Of a DNA stretch of 64,000 nt, positions 42,699 to 51,514 are shown piece by piece. The position numbers and the translations under genes were made by a program. Origin of the DNA: JALZEG01 sp035942255. GTDB lineage: Bacteria > Actinomycetota > CADDZG01 > WHSQ01. The notes under the pieces are model-generated. The model was not told where the DNA came from. It did not search any database and saw nothing but the letters and a program-made list of their open reading frames with translations. The stretch lies in NCBI GenBank assembly GCA_035942255.1, contig DASZDG010000073.1, positions 17,427 to 81,426 on the forward strand, written 5' to 3'. Numbering within the stretch: position 1 is the first letter of the stretch; the number at the start of each line of letters is the position of its first letter.

Positions 42699-43967
42699 CT
42701 AGTCGCCGGTCTCCCGGGGGCCGTGACCGTGGAGGTCGAGGATCTCCGCGAGGCGCGAGTGCGGCTCGAGGATCCCCTCGGCGTCGGTGCCTGCACCGAG
42801 GTCGGCGAGCTCCGCCGGGACCCTGCCGAACGCAAAGGTGGACTCGGCCAGCGCCTCCTGCAGCGCGACCTCCGCGAGGGCGAACGCACCCGTGGCGGGG
42901 GACGACCCCGAAGCCCACAGCGACTCGCCCGACACCTCGAGCTCGGACCGGTCGGGCGCGAACGCGTCGCCGAACTGGCGGGCGAACGTGAGCCGGTCGG
43001 CGATCTTGACCCTCTTCGTGGTCGTGCGTGCCTCGAGCCCGAGCGCCCGGAACTGCGCCTCGCGCAGCCACCTCACGAGCATGCGCATGGGGTTCTTCGC
43101 CTCGCCGTTCGGCTGGTACCAGCCGAAGTGCACGTGCGCCGGCGTCGTGATCGCGTTGCCGGAGTTGCCGCAATAGCCGATCACGTCACCGACCTCGACG
43201 CGGTCGCCGCTCGAGAAGTCCTCGGTGTTCCAGTCGGAGAGGTGCGCGTAGTACCAGTAGGAGCCGTCGGACCGGTAGAGGCGTGCGATGCGGCCCCCGA
43301 GCCCGCCGTCGTCGAACTCGATCGTCCCGGCCTCCGTCGCGAGCAGCGGAGTGCCGACGTCGCAGAAGACGTCCTGCCCCTCGTGCGTGCGAACGATCGG
43401 GCCAGGGCCGTAGCGCGGGGCGCCCCACGTGTCGATCCACGTGGCGTACCCGCCGATGATGAACGGGGCGAACACCTTCGACGCGACCTCGTCCTCGGGA
43501 AGGCCGAGGCTGCGCAGCCGCGCGGCCGTGGCCAGCAGCTTCTCGGTGTTGAACGAGCCGGGGATCGACGGGGTCGGGAGGATATCCTCGTCCTTCTTCT
43601 TCTTCTTGTTCTTGCGCTTCTTGTCGTCCTCGGACCCCTTCTTGGGATCGTCCTCGTCGCCGCGGTCGCCCTTGCGGTCGCCGGGCTTCTTCGGGTCGTC
43701 GGGGTCGGGCTTCTCCTCTTCCTCGCCCTTGCCGCCGCCACCACCCTGCTGACCGCCACCGCCGCCACCGCCGGACGGCTTCGTCTGGGTGGGGCTGGGG
43801 GACGGCTCGGGTTCGCCGCCGCCTCCGGGGAGGATCGGCGGGAGGGTCGGCGTCGGCTGAGCGATCTGGGCCGCGGCGGTCTGCACGATCCCCTTGCCGG
43901 CGGGAACGAGGAGCATGCCCCCGAGCAGTACCACGAGGGCAAGGGCCGTGCGTGCTGCGGTTCTCAC
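42699..43967 (-). CDS. Secreted M23-family metallopeptidase with low-complexity linker
   Basis: 422 residues from a GTG. Signal peptide: RTALALVVLLGGMLLVPAGK. Residues about 40-125 form a Pro/Gly, then Glu/Lys-rich linker (GGGGGGGQQGGGGGKGEEEE, ending in a run of Lys). The LytM/M23 core follows: THEGQDVFCDVGTPLLATEA (H-x3-D zinc ligands), YYAHLSDWNT and HVHFGWYQPNG (HxH). It should cut or regulate cutting of peptidoglycan cross-links outside the membrane. The charged linker may span the wall. The C-terminal 120 residues have no known domain. Confidence 0.88.
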   Translation of the reverse strand: MRTAARTALALVVLLGGMLLVPAGKGIVQTAAAQIAQPTPTLPPILPGGGGEPEPSPSPTQTKPSGGGGGGGQQGGGGGKGEEEEKPDPDDPKKPGDRKGDRGDEDDPKKGSEDDKKRKNKKKKKDEDILPTPSIPGSFNTEKLLATAARLRSLGLPEDEVASKVFAPFIIGGYATWIDTWGAPRYGPGPIVRTHEGQDVFCDVGTPLLATEAGTIEFDDGGLGGRIARLYRSDGSYWYYAHLSDWNTEDFSSGDRVEVGDVIGYCGNSGNAITTPAHVHFGWYQPNGEAKNPMRMLVRWLREAQFRALGLEARTTTKRVKIADRLTFARQFGDAFAPDRSELEVSGESLWASGSSPATGAFALAEVALQEALAESTFAFGRVPAELADLGAGTDAEGILEPHSRLAEILDLHGHGPRETGD

Positions 43968-44054
43968 TCTGGCGGAGTCCTTCTCGCTAGAGAATCGTGC
44001 TGGCTTCGTAGCGTGGTGGGACGGTCACTCTAAGACGTCCTAAACGGTAGTTCT

Positions 44055-44100
44055 CCGGCCCCCCGCCCACTCCTTCGACTACGGCAGGTGGGGGGGCCGG
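44055..44100. terminator. GC-rich hairpin downstream of ftsH
   Basis: CCGGCCCCCC and GGGGGGCCGG arms (10 bases) enclose 26 bases. It starts 61 bases after the ftsH stop. No T tract follows on the minus strand, so it may need a factor, or act as an mRNA 3' barrier. It could alternatively lie in the leader of the M23 peptidase gene. Confidence 0.45.
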
Positions 44101-44160
44101 GTTGAATCTATTTGTCCCGTTTCTCCGGGCCAATGGCCCGTTCGGGTGGTTTCGCGACGG

Positions 44161-46485
44161 CTAGGTGCCTCCACCGTCCCCGGCTCCGGCGCCCGTGCCC
44201 TTCGGGGCGGTCGATCCGGACTTCGCCGCGGCGGGGCGGCGGGCCCGGCCGGCGGCGCCGCCGTTCTTCGCGCCGTTGGCCGAGGTCTTGGAGAACAGCC
44301 CGTTCATCTGCAGCTTCTCCTCCTTGACCTCCTTCAGGATCTTGTGGAGGGGGATGCCCTCGAGCGTCTCGAGCTCCTTCAGCTCGGCGGCCATCCGGTG
44401 CAGAATGTCGAGGTTCAGCTCGAGGATCCTCGCCGCCTCGGCCTCCGCGGCCTCGAGGATGCGCCCGATCTCGGCGTCCATCGCCGTGTGCGTCGGGTCC
44501 GAGAGCGCGGCGAGCCCCGTGTCTCCGCCGAGATACACCTCGGCGTCCGAAGCGAGCAGGCGCGCCCGGCCCAGCTTGGGGCTCATCCCGAAGCGGCCGA
44601 CCATGTCGCGTGCGATCTCGGTCGCCCGCTCGAGGTCGGTCTCGGACCCCGTCGACGGCTCGCCGAAGATCATCTCCTCGGCAGCGAGCCCGCTCATCGC
44701 GGTGACGAGCTGCCGCGTGAGCTGGAAGCGCGTGAGCAGCGCCGAGTCGTCCTCGCTCTCGATGCCGGTCGCCGCGACGTTCTTGCTGCGGGCGAGGATC
44801 GTGACGCGGTGCACGTCTTCGCCGCGCCCGAGTGCCGCCGCCGCGATCGCGTGCGCGCTCTCGTGGTAGGCGGCGCGTCCGCGCTCCTCCTCGCTGAGCA
44901 CCTTGCCCCGTCGCTTCGGCCCGTGCAGCACACGCTGGATCGCCTCTTCGAGGTCGGGCGTCTCGATCTCGTGCTTGGCCGAGCGCAGCGAGAGCAGGGC
45001 GGCCTCGTTGATCACGTTCGCCAGGTCGGCGCCCGAGAAGCCCGGCGTCCTCTTCGCGAGGTAGTCGAAGTCGACCGACGCGGCGATCGGCTTGCCCTTG
45101 GAGTGGAGCTGGAGGATGTCCTTGCGCCCGTCGTGGTCCGGCTGGTCGACGGTGATGTGGCGGTCGAAACGGCCGGGGCGGAGAAGGGCCGGGTCGAGGA
45201 TGTCGGGCCTGTTCGTCGCGCCGATCACGACGATGCCGGCGGAGACCTCGAAGCCGTCCATCTCGACGAGCATCTGGTTCAGCGTCTGCTCGCGCTCGTC
45301 GCTGCCGCCACCGCCCGAGCCGCCGGCGCCACGCTTGCGGCCTGCCGCGTCGAGCTCGTCGATGAAGACGATGGCCGGCGCGACCGCGCGCACCCTGGCG
45401 AAGAGGTCACGGACACGTGCGGCACCGACGCCCACGAGCGACTCGACGAACTCGGCCCCCGCGACGGAGAAGAACGGCACGCCGGCCTCGCCGGCGGTCG
45501 CTCGCGCGATCAGCGTCTTGCCACAGCCCGGAGGACCGAACAGCAGCACGCCCTTCGGGGGCACGGCGCCGATCTCCTCGTACCGATCGGGGTTCTTCAG
45601 GTAGTCGACGACCTCGGAGAGCTCGAGGACCGCCTCCTCCGCGCCTCCGACGTCGTCGTAGGTGACCATCCCGCCCGCGCCCTTCTTGGACTTGCCCTTG
45701 CCGATGGAGCCGAACTGCATGACGTCGCCGATGCCCGAACCGCCACCGCGTCCGGCGGTGAAGAGCAGGCCGAAGAACGCGGCGAGGATCAGCAACGGCA
45801 ACAGGAACTGAGAGATCACGCGCACGACGGCCTTCGACGTCTGCGGGTCGACCGAGACGCTCGCGCCGGCCGCGGTCAACGCGTCGACGAGGGGGCCGAA
45901 CGCGGCGCCGTTCTGCGGGAGCTGCACCCAGAACTCACCGTCCCCGACGGGGGCCTTCGGCTCGGGCTCGGGCGCGGGCTTCGGCGCGGGCTTCTTGGGC
46001 TGCTCCTTCGCGTCGTCGCCCTGCGCGGCGCTGGGGCCCGTGCCGGCCTCACCCTCGTCGGGAGTGCCGGCTCCGTCACCGTCGGCGTCCTCACCCGTGT
46101 TGGCGTCGTCCTTCGGCTCGGGCTTCTCCTTGGGCTTCGGCTCGGGCTTCTCGAAGCCCGGCAGCGGCCCGGCCTGGAACGTGCCGACGAGCTGCGCGTC
46201 CTCGTCGCGGAACTCCGCGTTGACGATGCGGTTCTCCTTCGCGAGCGCGTCGATCTCGTCGAACGTCAGCTCCTGCCCCGGCGATGCCGGGTCGAGGTAC
46301 GTCTGCGACCACGCGAACGCGCCGAAGAGGACGACGAGGATCAGGCCGAGGACGATCGTCGACCGGCGGCCCGAGACCTTCTTGCCGGTCTGCTTCTTCC
46401 GGCGGCGCCGCACGCGATATTGCTTGTAATTCCGCGCGATCTTGCGGCGCCACGCGGAGAACCCCCCGATTTGCTCACTGCTCAC
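44161..46485 (-). CDS. ftsH: ATP-dependent zinc metalloprotease FtsH
   Basis: 774 residues from the GTG at 46485, with AGGAGG upstream. Membrane helices are at about 43-62 and 225-245. Between them the extracytoplasmic part carries a long Pro/Lys/Glu-rich insert (about 110-180; for example KPEPKPKEKPEPKDDANTGE). AAA domain: Walker A GPPGCGKT (about 315), Walker B IVFIDELDA, second region of homology GATNRPDILDPALLRPGRFD. Zinc site: AYHESAHAI (about 538), where HESAH replaces HEAGH but keeps HExxH. It degrades membrane and short-lived proteins. The C-terminus ends in an Ala/Gly/Lys-rich tail. Confidence 0.93.
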   Translation of the reverse strand: MSSEQIGGFSAWRRKIARNYKQYRVRRRRKKQTGKKVSGRRSTIVLGLILVVLFGAFAWSQTYLDPASPGQELTFDEIDALAKENRIVNAEFRDEDAQLVGTFQAGPLPGFEKPEPKPKEKPEPKDDANTGEDADGDGAGTPDEGEAGTGPSAAQGDDAKEQPKKPAPKPAPEPEPKAPVGDGEFWVQLPQNGAAFGPLVDALTAAGASVSVDPQTSKAVVRVISQFLLPLLILAAFFGLLFTAGRGGGSGIGDVMQFGSIGKGKSKKGAGGMVTYDDVGGAEEAVLELSEVVDYLKNPDRYEEIGAVPPKGVLLFGPPGCGKTLIARATAGEAGVPFFSVAGAEFVESLVGVGAARVRDLFARVRAVAPAIVFIDELDAAGRKRGAGGSGGGGSDEREQTLNQMLVEMDGFEVSAGIVVIGATNRPDILDPALLRPGRFDRHITVDQPDHDGRKDILQLHSKGKPIAASVDFDYLAKRTPGFSGADLANVINEAALLSLRSAKHEIETPDLEEAIQRVLHGPKRRGKVLSEEERGRAAYHESAHAIAAAALGRGEDVHRVTILARSKNVAATGIESEDDSALLTRFQLTRQLVTAMSGLAAEEMIFGEPSTGSETDLERATEIARDMVGRFGMSPKLGRARLLASDAEVYLGGDTGLAALSDPTHTAMDAEIGRILEAAEAEAARILELNLDILHRMAAELKELETLEGIPLHKILKEVKEEKLQMNGLFSKTSANGAKNGGAAGRARRPAAAKSGSTAPKGTGAGAGDGGGT

Positions 46486-46517
46486 TGACCGGCCTCCTTA
46501 GAGAGAAACGTGCTGCG

Positions 46518-49301
46518 CTAGCGGCGGACCTGCTGGACGCGAACCCTCTGCCGGGCGAGGGTCAAGCAGCCGAATGCCGCCGTCATCGTCATCGCACCGA
46601 TCATGAAGATTGCTTCTGGTGGTACGCCATCGGAGTCCTTCGAGTAACTCGACATAGCGTACTCAGTCTCCTTGCCGCCCGCAGATTCCTGCGCCACCGC
46701 CGCCGCGCGCTGCGCTTGGGCGTGGACGTACGCCAGCTGAGGCTGCTGCTGCTCCTGGTGGGCCATGGCCCCCTGCGCCTGGGCCTGCGCCTGCGGGTTC
46801 GGGTTCGGCTGCGGGTTCGGGTTGGGGTTCGGCACCGGCGGGATCTCCGGCACGGCCGGGGGCGGCGGGATGAACGGGATCACCGGGATCGGCAGGAACG
46901 GGATGAGCGGGGGCTCCGGCCGGGGCTTGGGCGGGACCTTGCAGAGGACGGTGGCGGTCGCCACGGCGTCGCGGTCCCCGTCTACGTCGACTCCGATCTC
47001 GACCGCGAACTTCTCCCTCGTGTGGAGCTGCGGGCACGAATACGTGACGTCGAACCCCATCTGCAGGGGGTCCGAGATGTCGGCGACGCAGCCGGACGGC
47101 CCCTCTGCGACGACGGGGCTGTCCAGCGGCGCGTCCCAGCACACCTCGGGGGGCTGCACGCGCGCCTTCAGCATGCTGATGACCGCCGGTGCCATCACCG
47201 AGGCGTTCCGGGCCCGCAACGGGCTGATCTTGCAAACGACCGGCTCACGCTCTGCGATGTCGGCGACGCCGTCGCCGTTGCAGTCGACGCCCTCCTCGGG
47301 CGCGAGCGTCCCGGTGTCGTTTGCGACGCGGGAGAGGCCCTCGCTCGGAGGCGGGTCGTCCCCGACCGAGCCGCCGCCGCCGAAGCTGTCCTCGATCGCT
47401 ACGCCGACCTGGTCGATCTCCTCGCTGTTGAGGGCGTCGGCGACCTCCTGGTACGACGGGTTCGGCGGCCCTTCCGAGATCGGCTCGTCGGTCGTGTGGA
47501 TGATCACGCGCGTCGACTCGCCGCGCCACGTCGCGTCCTGGTCGGCCGGCACGACGACGCTCAACCCGGGCCGGCTCTCGCCGCGGGCGACCTGGTAGAG
47601 CGCCTCGAGCTGCGTCTCCTCGCCGCCACCGGACGCGATCAGGCTCTCGAGGGCCTCCTCGACCGCGGCGCAGTCGTTCGTGATGTCGAGCACGCGGCGG
47701 TACACCGGCGCCTGCGTGTAGCTCCGATACTCGCCGACCCCGAACTGGACGTCGATGCCGCTGCCGGTGAGCTTCGTGACGATGTCCTTCATCGCGCGTC
47801 CGGTCCCGTCGATCGCGTCCTGCATGCTCCCCGAGACGTCGATGAGGAAGAAGACGTCGAGCGGCTGGCCCTTCACGGGCAGGTCGAAGTCGTAGTGGAC
47901 CGTCCGTTCCTCGCCCGGATTCAACGTGATGTCGAGGCTCGCGGGCTTGAGGGCCGGCTCCCCGGGGTCGCGCGTCTCGACGCACGGCACGTCGATGCCG
48001 ATGTCACCGCCGCAGCCGGGCAGGCCGGTGTAGCCGAGGCGCGCCATCGACTCGCAGTAGTCCACCGTCCGGTACTGCGGCTGGCGGAAGAGGCGGCGTT
48101 CAATGGTGGTCTCGCTGCGTCCCCACAGCTCGCTCCCGGCACCGTCGGTCAGGTGGAGGTCGATGATCGGGCGGCCGTCGGTCGGCGAGTAGTCGACGGT
48201 CTTGCCCTGGAACTGCTTGAGGAAGACACCCGCGACCGTCGCGTACGCCTCGAGCACGGGGCTGACGCTCACGATCGATTGGACGGTCCCCTCGGAAGAC
48301 GGAAGGCCGACGAACTCGCGGCCCCCGTTGTTCGAGCGATACACCGTCGCCTCGTCCGTCCGAGCGGCGAGGATGCGCGACGGCGAGCCCGGCGTGTGCC
48401 ACACGTCGACGTAGCCGATCGGTCCCGGCACAGGACCGGACACCTCGCACGGCGTCGTTGCGTCCGGCGGACGGACCGCGCCGCACTCGCCGTACAGCCA
48501 CACCTCGTCGGCGTCCACCGGGTCGACCTCGATCCCGTCGAAGGGGTCACCGGCGTACGCGTTGCGGACGGGCTGCCACGTGCGGCCCCCGTCGATGCTC
48601 TCGTAGAGGGTCTGCGCGAACCCCTTCGGGTTCGGCATCGCGTCGCCGACCGGGTCGGGGAGCTCGGGAAGCTCCGGCGGGCCGTCCGGCAGCAGGCGCC
48701 GCTGGATCCCCGTCGTGTCCGTCAGCAGGTAGACCTTGCCGGGGTTGCTCGGCGCCGACGCGATGTCCTCGGGGCGCCCGATCGCACCCTCGAGCCCACG
48801 CTCGGCCGGCGCGAAGCTCGAGCCGCTGTCGTCGCTGATGAAGACCCGCGGGCGCGAGACCGGGTCGAGCTGGTCGACCGTCAGGAAGACCTTGCCCGGC
48901 GCGAGCGGCGACTCCGAGACGTGGACCTGCTCGATGGTCGACTCCGCCGACGTCACGGTCGTGCCGGGCTGCGGGACCGCGTCGAGCTTCCACACCTCCG
49001 TCCAACTGCAGCCGCGGTCGAGCGACCTCATCACGACGAGCCCGTTGGTCGCGAACATCGGGGTGGTCGCCTGCGAGATCGACCAGGACTTGATCGCCTG
49101 GGAGCCTTCGGTGAACGGGACGTCGATGCTCTCCCAGCCCCCGCGGTCGGCGCCGCAAAGCGACGCCTTCTTCCCGCCACCCGGACCGGCTACGGCGAAC
49201 GGGGCGAAGATCGTCCCGGTGAGGACGAGCGCGAGCAGGGCCCTCACGCCGCGCGCGTACGAGGACGTGCGGGACCTACGCAGAGCTCTGCGCTCGTACA
49301 C
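46518..49301 (-). CDS. Large exported VWA protein with sialidase-like (BNR) N-terminal half and C-terminal membrane anchor
   Basis: 927 residues from a GTG, with AGAGG upstream. A signal peptide lies after an Arg-rich start (RALLALVLTGTIFAPFAVAG). Residues about 50-400 contain several Asp-box-like turns (SLDRGCSWTEVW, SDDSGSSFAPAE, SIDGGRTWQPV, SNNGGREF), suggesting a beta-propeller. A von Willebrand factor A domain (about 475-720) has the MIDAS motif FFLIDVSGSMQD. After it comes a Pro/Asn/Gln-rich stretch (PNPNPNPQPNPNPQAQAQ) and a hydrophobic helix near 895-915 (AIFMIGAMTMTAAFGCLTLA) with a basic end. It probably sits on the membrane and binds ligands outside; no enzyme activity is evident. 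Confidence 0.8.
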   Translation of the reverse strand: MYERRALRRSRTSSYARGVRALLALVLTGTIFAPFAVAGPGGGKKASLCGADRGGWESIDVPFTEGSQAIKSWSISQATTPMFATNGLVVMRSLDRGCSWTEVWKLDAVPQPGTTVTSAESTIEQVHVSESPLAPGKVFLTVDQLDPVSRPRVFISDDSGSSFAPAERGLEGAIGRPEDIASAPSNPGKVYLLTDTTGIQRRLLPDGPPELPELPDPVGDAMPNPKGFAQTLYESIDGGRTWQPVRNAYAGDPFDGIEVDPVDADEVWLYGECGAVRPPDATTPCEVSGPVPGPIGYVDVWHTPGSPSRILAARTDEATVYRSNNGGREFVGLPSSEGTVQSIVSVSPVLEAYATVAGVFLKQFQGKTVDYSPTDGRPIIDLHLTDGAGSELWGRSETTIERRLFRQPQYRTVDYCESMARLGYTGLPGCGGDIGIDVPCVETRDPGEPALKPASLDITLNPGEERTVHYDFDLPVKGQPLDVFFLIDVSGSMQDAIDGTGRAMKDIVTKLTGSGIDVQFGVGEYRSYTQAPVYRRVLDITNDCAAVEEALESLIASGGGEETQLEALYQVARGESRPGLSVVVPADQDATWRGESTRVIIHTTDEPISEGPPNPSYQEVADALNSEEIDQVGVAIEDSFGGGGSVGDDPPPSEGLSRVANDTGTLAPEEGVDCNGDGVADIAEREPVVCKISPLRARNASVMAPAVISMLKARVQPPEVCWDAPLDSPVVAEGPSGCVADISDPLQMGFDVTYSCPQLHTREKFAVEIGVDVDGDRDAVATATVLCKVPPKPRPEPPLIPFLPIPVIPFIPPPPAVPEIPPVPNPNPNPQPNPNPQAQAQAQGAMAHQEQQQPQLAYVHAQAQRAAAVAQESAGGKETEYAMSSYSKDSDGVPPEAIFMIGAMTMTAAFGCLTLARQRVRVQQVRR

Positions 49302-49375
49302 TCACTGACCTCTCAGGTCCGCTCGGCGGACGTTCGGCTCGAAGTTGGGCGACCCATCCAGTAGAAGAAGGTTCT

Positions 49376-50320
49376 TTGTCGATTGCGGCGGTCCTGTTTG
49401 CGGCGGGAAGGGGGAACAGACTTCGCCCCCTGACGGACGAAGTGGCCAAACCGGCGCTGCCGATGCTCGACGTCCCCCTCGCCGCGTTCGGCCTGTCCCG
49501 GCTGCTCGCCACTGCACCTGCCGTCGTGATGAACGTACGCCACCTGCCTGACTCGGTAACGGGTGCCCTAGTCCCGTACGTGCCCACAGACGGGCGGTTT
49601 CAGACGTTGTACGAGGACCCCGAAGCCTACGGGACCGCGGGCACCCTCGTCGCCCTGAGAGACCGGATCGGGCCGCAAGTGGTCACGTGGAACGCGGACG
49701 TGCTGACGGACCTGCGTCCGGGCGATCTGCTCGCCGCCCACGAGGCGTCCGGAGCCCCCGCGACGATCGCCGTGCGAGAGGTGCCGGCCGGGGCCGACTT
49801 CGTGCTCGACGGGGCCCGCGCCGCGGCTTTCGTCGACCGGCGGGTGCGCGCCGCGGCGCCCGGTGGCGTCTTCGCGGGGGCCGCCGTGTTCGAGCGGGAG
49901 GTCCTGTTCGAGCTCCCGGAGACCCGGCCCCTCGGGATCGGAGAGACCCTGCTCGCGAGCCTCGCCGGGAGCGGCCGCCTGGCCGTCCACCGCCACCGCG
50001 GCTACTGGCGCGACGTCGGGACGCCGGCGGCCTATCTCGAGGCGTCGTTGGACCTGTTGTCCGGCCGGGGGCCGGAGCCACCGGGGCCGTGGCCGGGGTC
50101 GATCCTCGAGGTGGCGGGGGGCCGGGCGTATCTGGGGCCGGACGCGGACGTCGAGGGTGATCTCGGCCCCGGAGCGATTGTCCTGTCGGGGGCGGCGGTC
50201 GCCGGAGGCGCGGCCGTGGAGCGGTCGATCGTGTGGCCGGGCGAGACGGTGCCCGCGGGTGAGACGGTGACCGATGCGATCTGGTTCGGGGGCCGCGCCC
50301 TCGCCGCCGGCGCGGGGTAG
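49376..50320 (+). CDS. Sugar-1-phosphate nucleotidyltransferase
   Basis: 314 residues from the TTG at 49376-49378, preceded by AGAAGAAGG. AAVLFAAGRGNRLRPLTDEV holds the GxGxRLxPLT nucleotide loop and AKPALPMLDVPL the next motif. WNADVLTDL replaces the D-x-D of the active site with N-A-D. GYWRDVGTPAAYLEASLDLL matches the second conserved block, and the last 90 residues form a left-handed helix-like hexapeptide tail. It makes an NDP-sugar, perhaps GDP-mannose or NDP-glucose for the polysaccharide, although it is far from the main cluster. Confidence 0.83.
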   Translation: MSIAAVLFAAGRGNRLRPLTDEVAKPALPMLDVPLAAFGLSRLLATAPAVVMNVRHLPDSVTGALVPYVPTDGRFQTLYEDPEAYGTAGTLVALRDRIGPQVVTWNADVLTDLRPGDLLAAHEASGAPATIAVREVPAGADFVLDGARAAAFVDRRVRAAAPGGVFAGAAVFEREVLFELPETRPLGIGETLLASLAGSGRLAVHRHRGYWRDVGTPAAYLEASLDLLSGRGPEPPGPWPGSILEVAGGRAYLGPDADVEGDLGPGAIVLSGAAVAGGAAVERSIVWPGETVPAGETVTDAIWFGGRALAAGAG

Positions 50321-50349
50321 CCGCGCTCTTCCGGGGGCCGTGGGAAACG

Positions 50350-50379
50350 TTCAGAACGAATTCTGAAAAAAACACACGG
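50350..50379. repeat. 30-base hairpin element, copy 1
   Basis: TTCAGAA, CGAA, TTCTGAA, seven A, then CACACGG. It shares 28 of 30 bases with the copy at 62509-62538. On the minus strand it reads as a 7-bp stem closed by a TTCG (UNCG-type) tetraloop with a T7 run before it. Flanking arms CCGTG and CACGG can extend the structure. It lies 16 bases downstream of the lipoprotein gene's stop on that strand. Confidence 0.75.
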
Positions 50380-50394
50380 TGGCTCGCGGCCCCC

Positions 50395-50967
50395 TCAGTC
50401 GTACGGCCGCCCGGCCTCCCGGACTTGGACGTCGGCCAGGAAGCAGTTGTCGTGCTTCGAGACCGCCGGCGTCACCGAGACGTGAGCGCGGATGAACCCC
50501 GGGGGATGCCGGTGCGTGAGCCTCCAGGTCACCGGCTGGCCCGCGCGCACGGTCGCGCCGACGGTTCCGCCCGAGTGCAGCGTCACGTGCTTGCCCGGGC
50601 CCGGGGTGTCGTACTCGACCGTCGCCGTCGCTCCGGCGTTCGCGTACACGATCCGGAAGTAGTGGTTCCGGACGCTGCACCTCCACTTGAAGGTGCCGAA
50701 CCGCGGCAGCGCGAGGAACGGTCCGTGCATCGTCGGCCCGCCACCCCAGAGGTCGACGTAGCGCCCCGGCGCCGGAGGCGGGGGCGGACGGCGCGCCTCG
50801 CGCTCCATCGACTGGATGCGCGCCTTGGCACGGCCCAGGTCTTGCTGGGCGTCGCGGAGGGCGGCGCGCTCGCGGCGTAACGCCGCATCGAGCTCCTCCA
50901 CGCCGTCGCCGTTCGCGGTGCACCCCGAGAGGACGACGAGGGCGATACACACCAGCGCGCGGGTCAT
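50395..50967 (-). CDS. Lipoprotein with coiled coil and beta-sandwich-like C-terminus
   Basis: 190 residues. MTRALVCIALVVLSGCTANG is a lipobox signal (LSGC, Cys at residue 16). Residues about 22-60 are a coiled coil (VEELDAALRRERAALRDAQQ). A Pro linker (RPPPPPAP) leads to a beta-rich domain with one Cys pair. No family is recognised. It should be anchored on the outer face of the membrane. Downstream is hairpin element copy 1. Confidence 0.68.
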   Translation of the reverse strand: MTRALVCIALVVLSGCTANGDGVEELDAALRRERAALRDAQQDLGRAKARIQSMEREARRPPPPPAPGRYVDLWGGGPTMHGPFLALPRFGTFKWRCSVRNHYFRIVYANAGATATVEYDTPGPGKHVTLHSGGTVGATVRAGQPVTWRLTHRHPPGFIRAHVSVTPAVSKHDNCFLADVQVREAGRPYD

Positions 50968-51006
50968 CGTCCGGTAGACGGCCCGCGCAGCTGGGAAGTT
51001 CGGCGG

Positions 51007-51438
51007 TTACCTCGCCAGGACCGCGGTGACCTCGCCGCTCGTCGGGTTGCCCACCCGGCCGCCCTCCACGGGGCCGCAGGTGCCGTGCTGCAGGGACACG
51101 GTCACGGGGACACCGCCCTGGATCGCGATCGGGCTTTCGGTCGCTCCGCAGATCTCGACCTGCATGTCGGCCTCGCCGTCGCCGTCCACGTCCTGCTCGA
51201 CGGACGCGGGGATGGCCGAGCCCGTCGCGTCCTCGATCGTGATCTCGGCGGACCGCTCGGACGAGCGGGTCTTGAACGTCACGACGTTCGAGTGCCTAAC
51301 GGATCCCGACGACCCGTTCGGCTCGACCTCGACCGGTGAGTACGGACGGGCCACCGTCCGTGCTCCCCCTCTCGCCAGGGAGAGGCCCGGCAGCGCTACG
51401 ACCAGGGCCACCGCCATCAGCCCGACTGTCTTTCTCAT
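51007..51438 (-). CDS. Small secreted protein of unknown function
   Basis: 143 residues from the ATG at 51436-51438, preceded by AAGGAGG, a strong ribosome-binding site seven bases before it; an upstream in-frame start would lose this. MRKTVGLMAVALVVALPGLS is a signal peptide ending near LSLARGG. The mature part is beta-rich, with EQDVDGDGEADMQVEICGAT (a DxDxDxxAD calcium-like loop) and two Cys. No family recognised. It follows nuoN in the same direction but likely has its own promoter. Confidence 0.65.
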   Translation of the reverse strand: MRKTVGLMAVALVVALPGLSLARGGARTVARPYSPVEVEPNGSSGSVRHSNVVTFKTRSSERSAEITIEDATGSAIPASVEQDVDGDGEADMQVEICGATESPIAIQGGVPVTVSLQHGTCGPVEGGRVGNPTSGEVTAVLAR

Positions 51439-51514
51439 CAGAATCCTCCTTCGCCTTGGGGACCGCAGCCGCGCGTCCACTGGAGATACTTCGCGCGAGC
51501 CGTGCGGGTAACGG

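Noticed and set aside
40938..44033. 1031-codon plus-strand frame crossing tRNA-Tyr, the oxidoreductase and the M23 peptidase
   Set aside because: It runs through a tRNA gene and two minus-strand genes with conserved active sites, so it cannot be a real gene.
43968..44160. c-di-AMP (ydaO-type) riboswitch in the leader of the M23 peptidase gene
   Set aside because: I looked for the conserved core that often precedes wall-hydrolase genes in actinobacteria and found none; only a plain GC hairpin is present.
50350..50379. Ordinary Rho-independent terminator
   Set aside because: The run of seven T (minus strand) lies before, not after, the hairpin, and on the plus strand a run of A follows it; neither gives a normal U tract.
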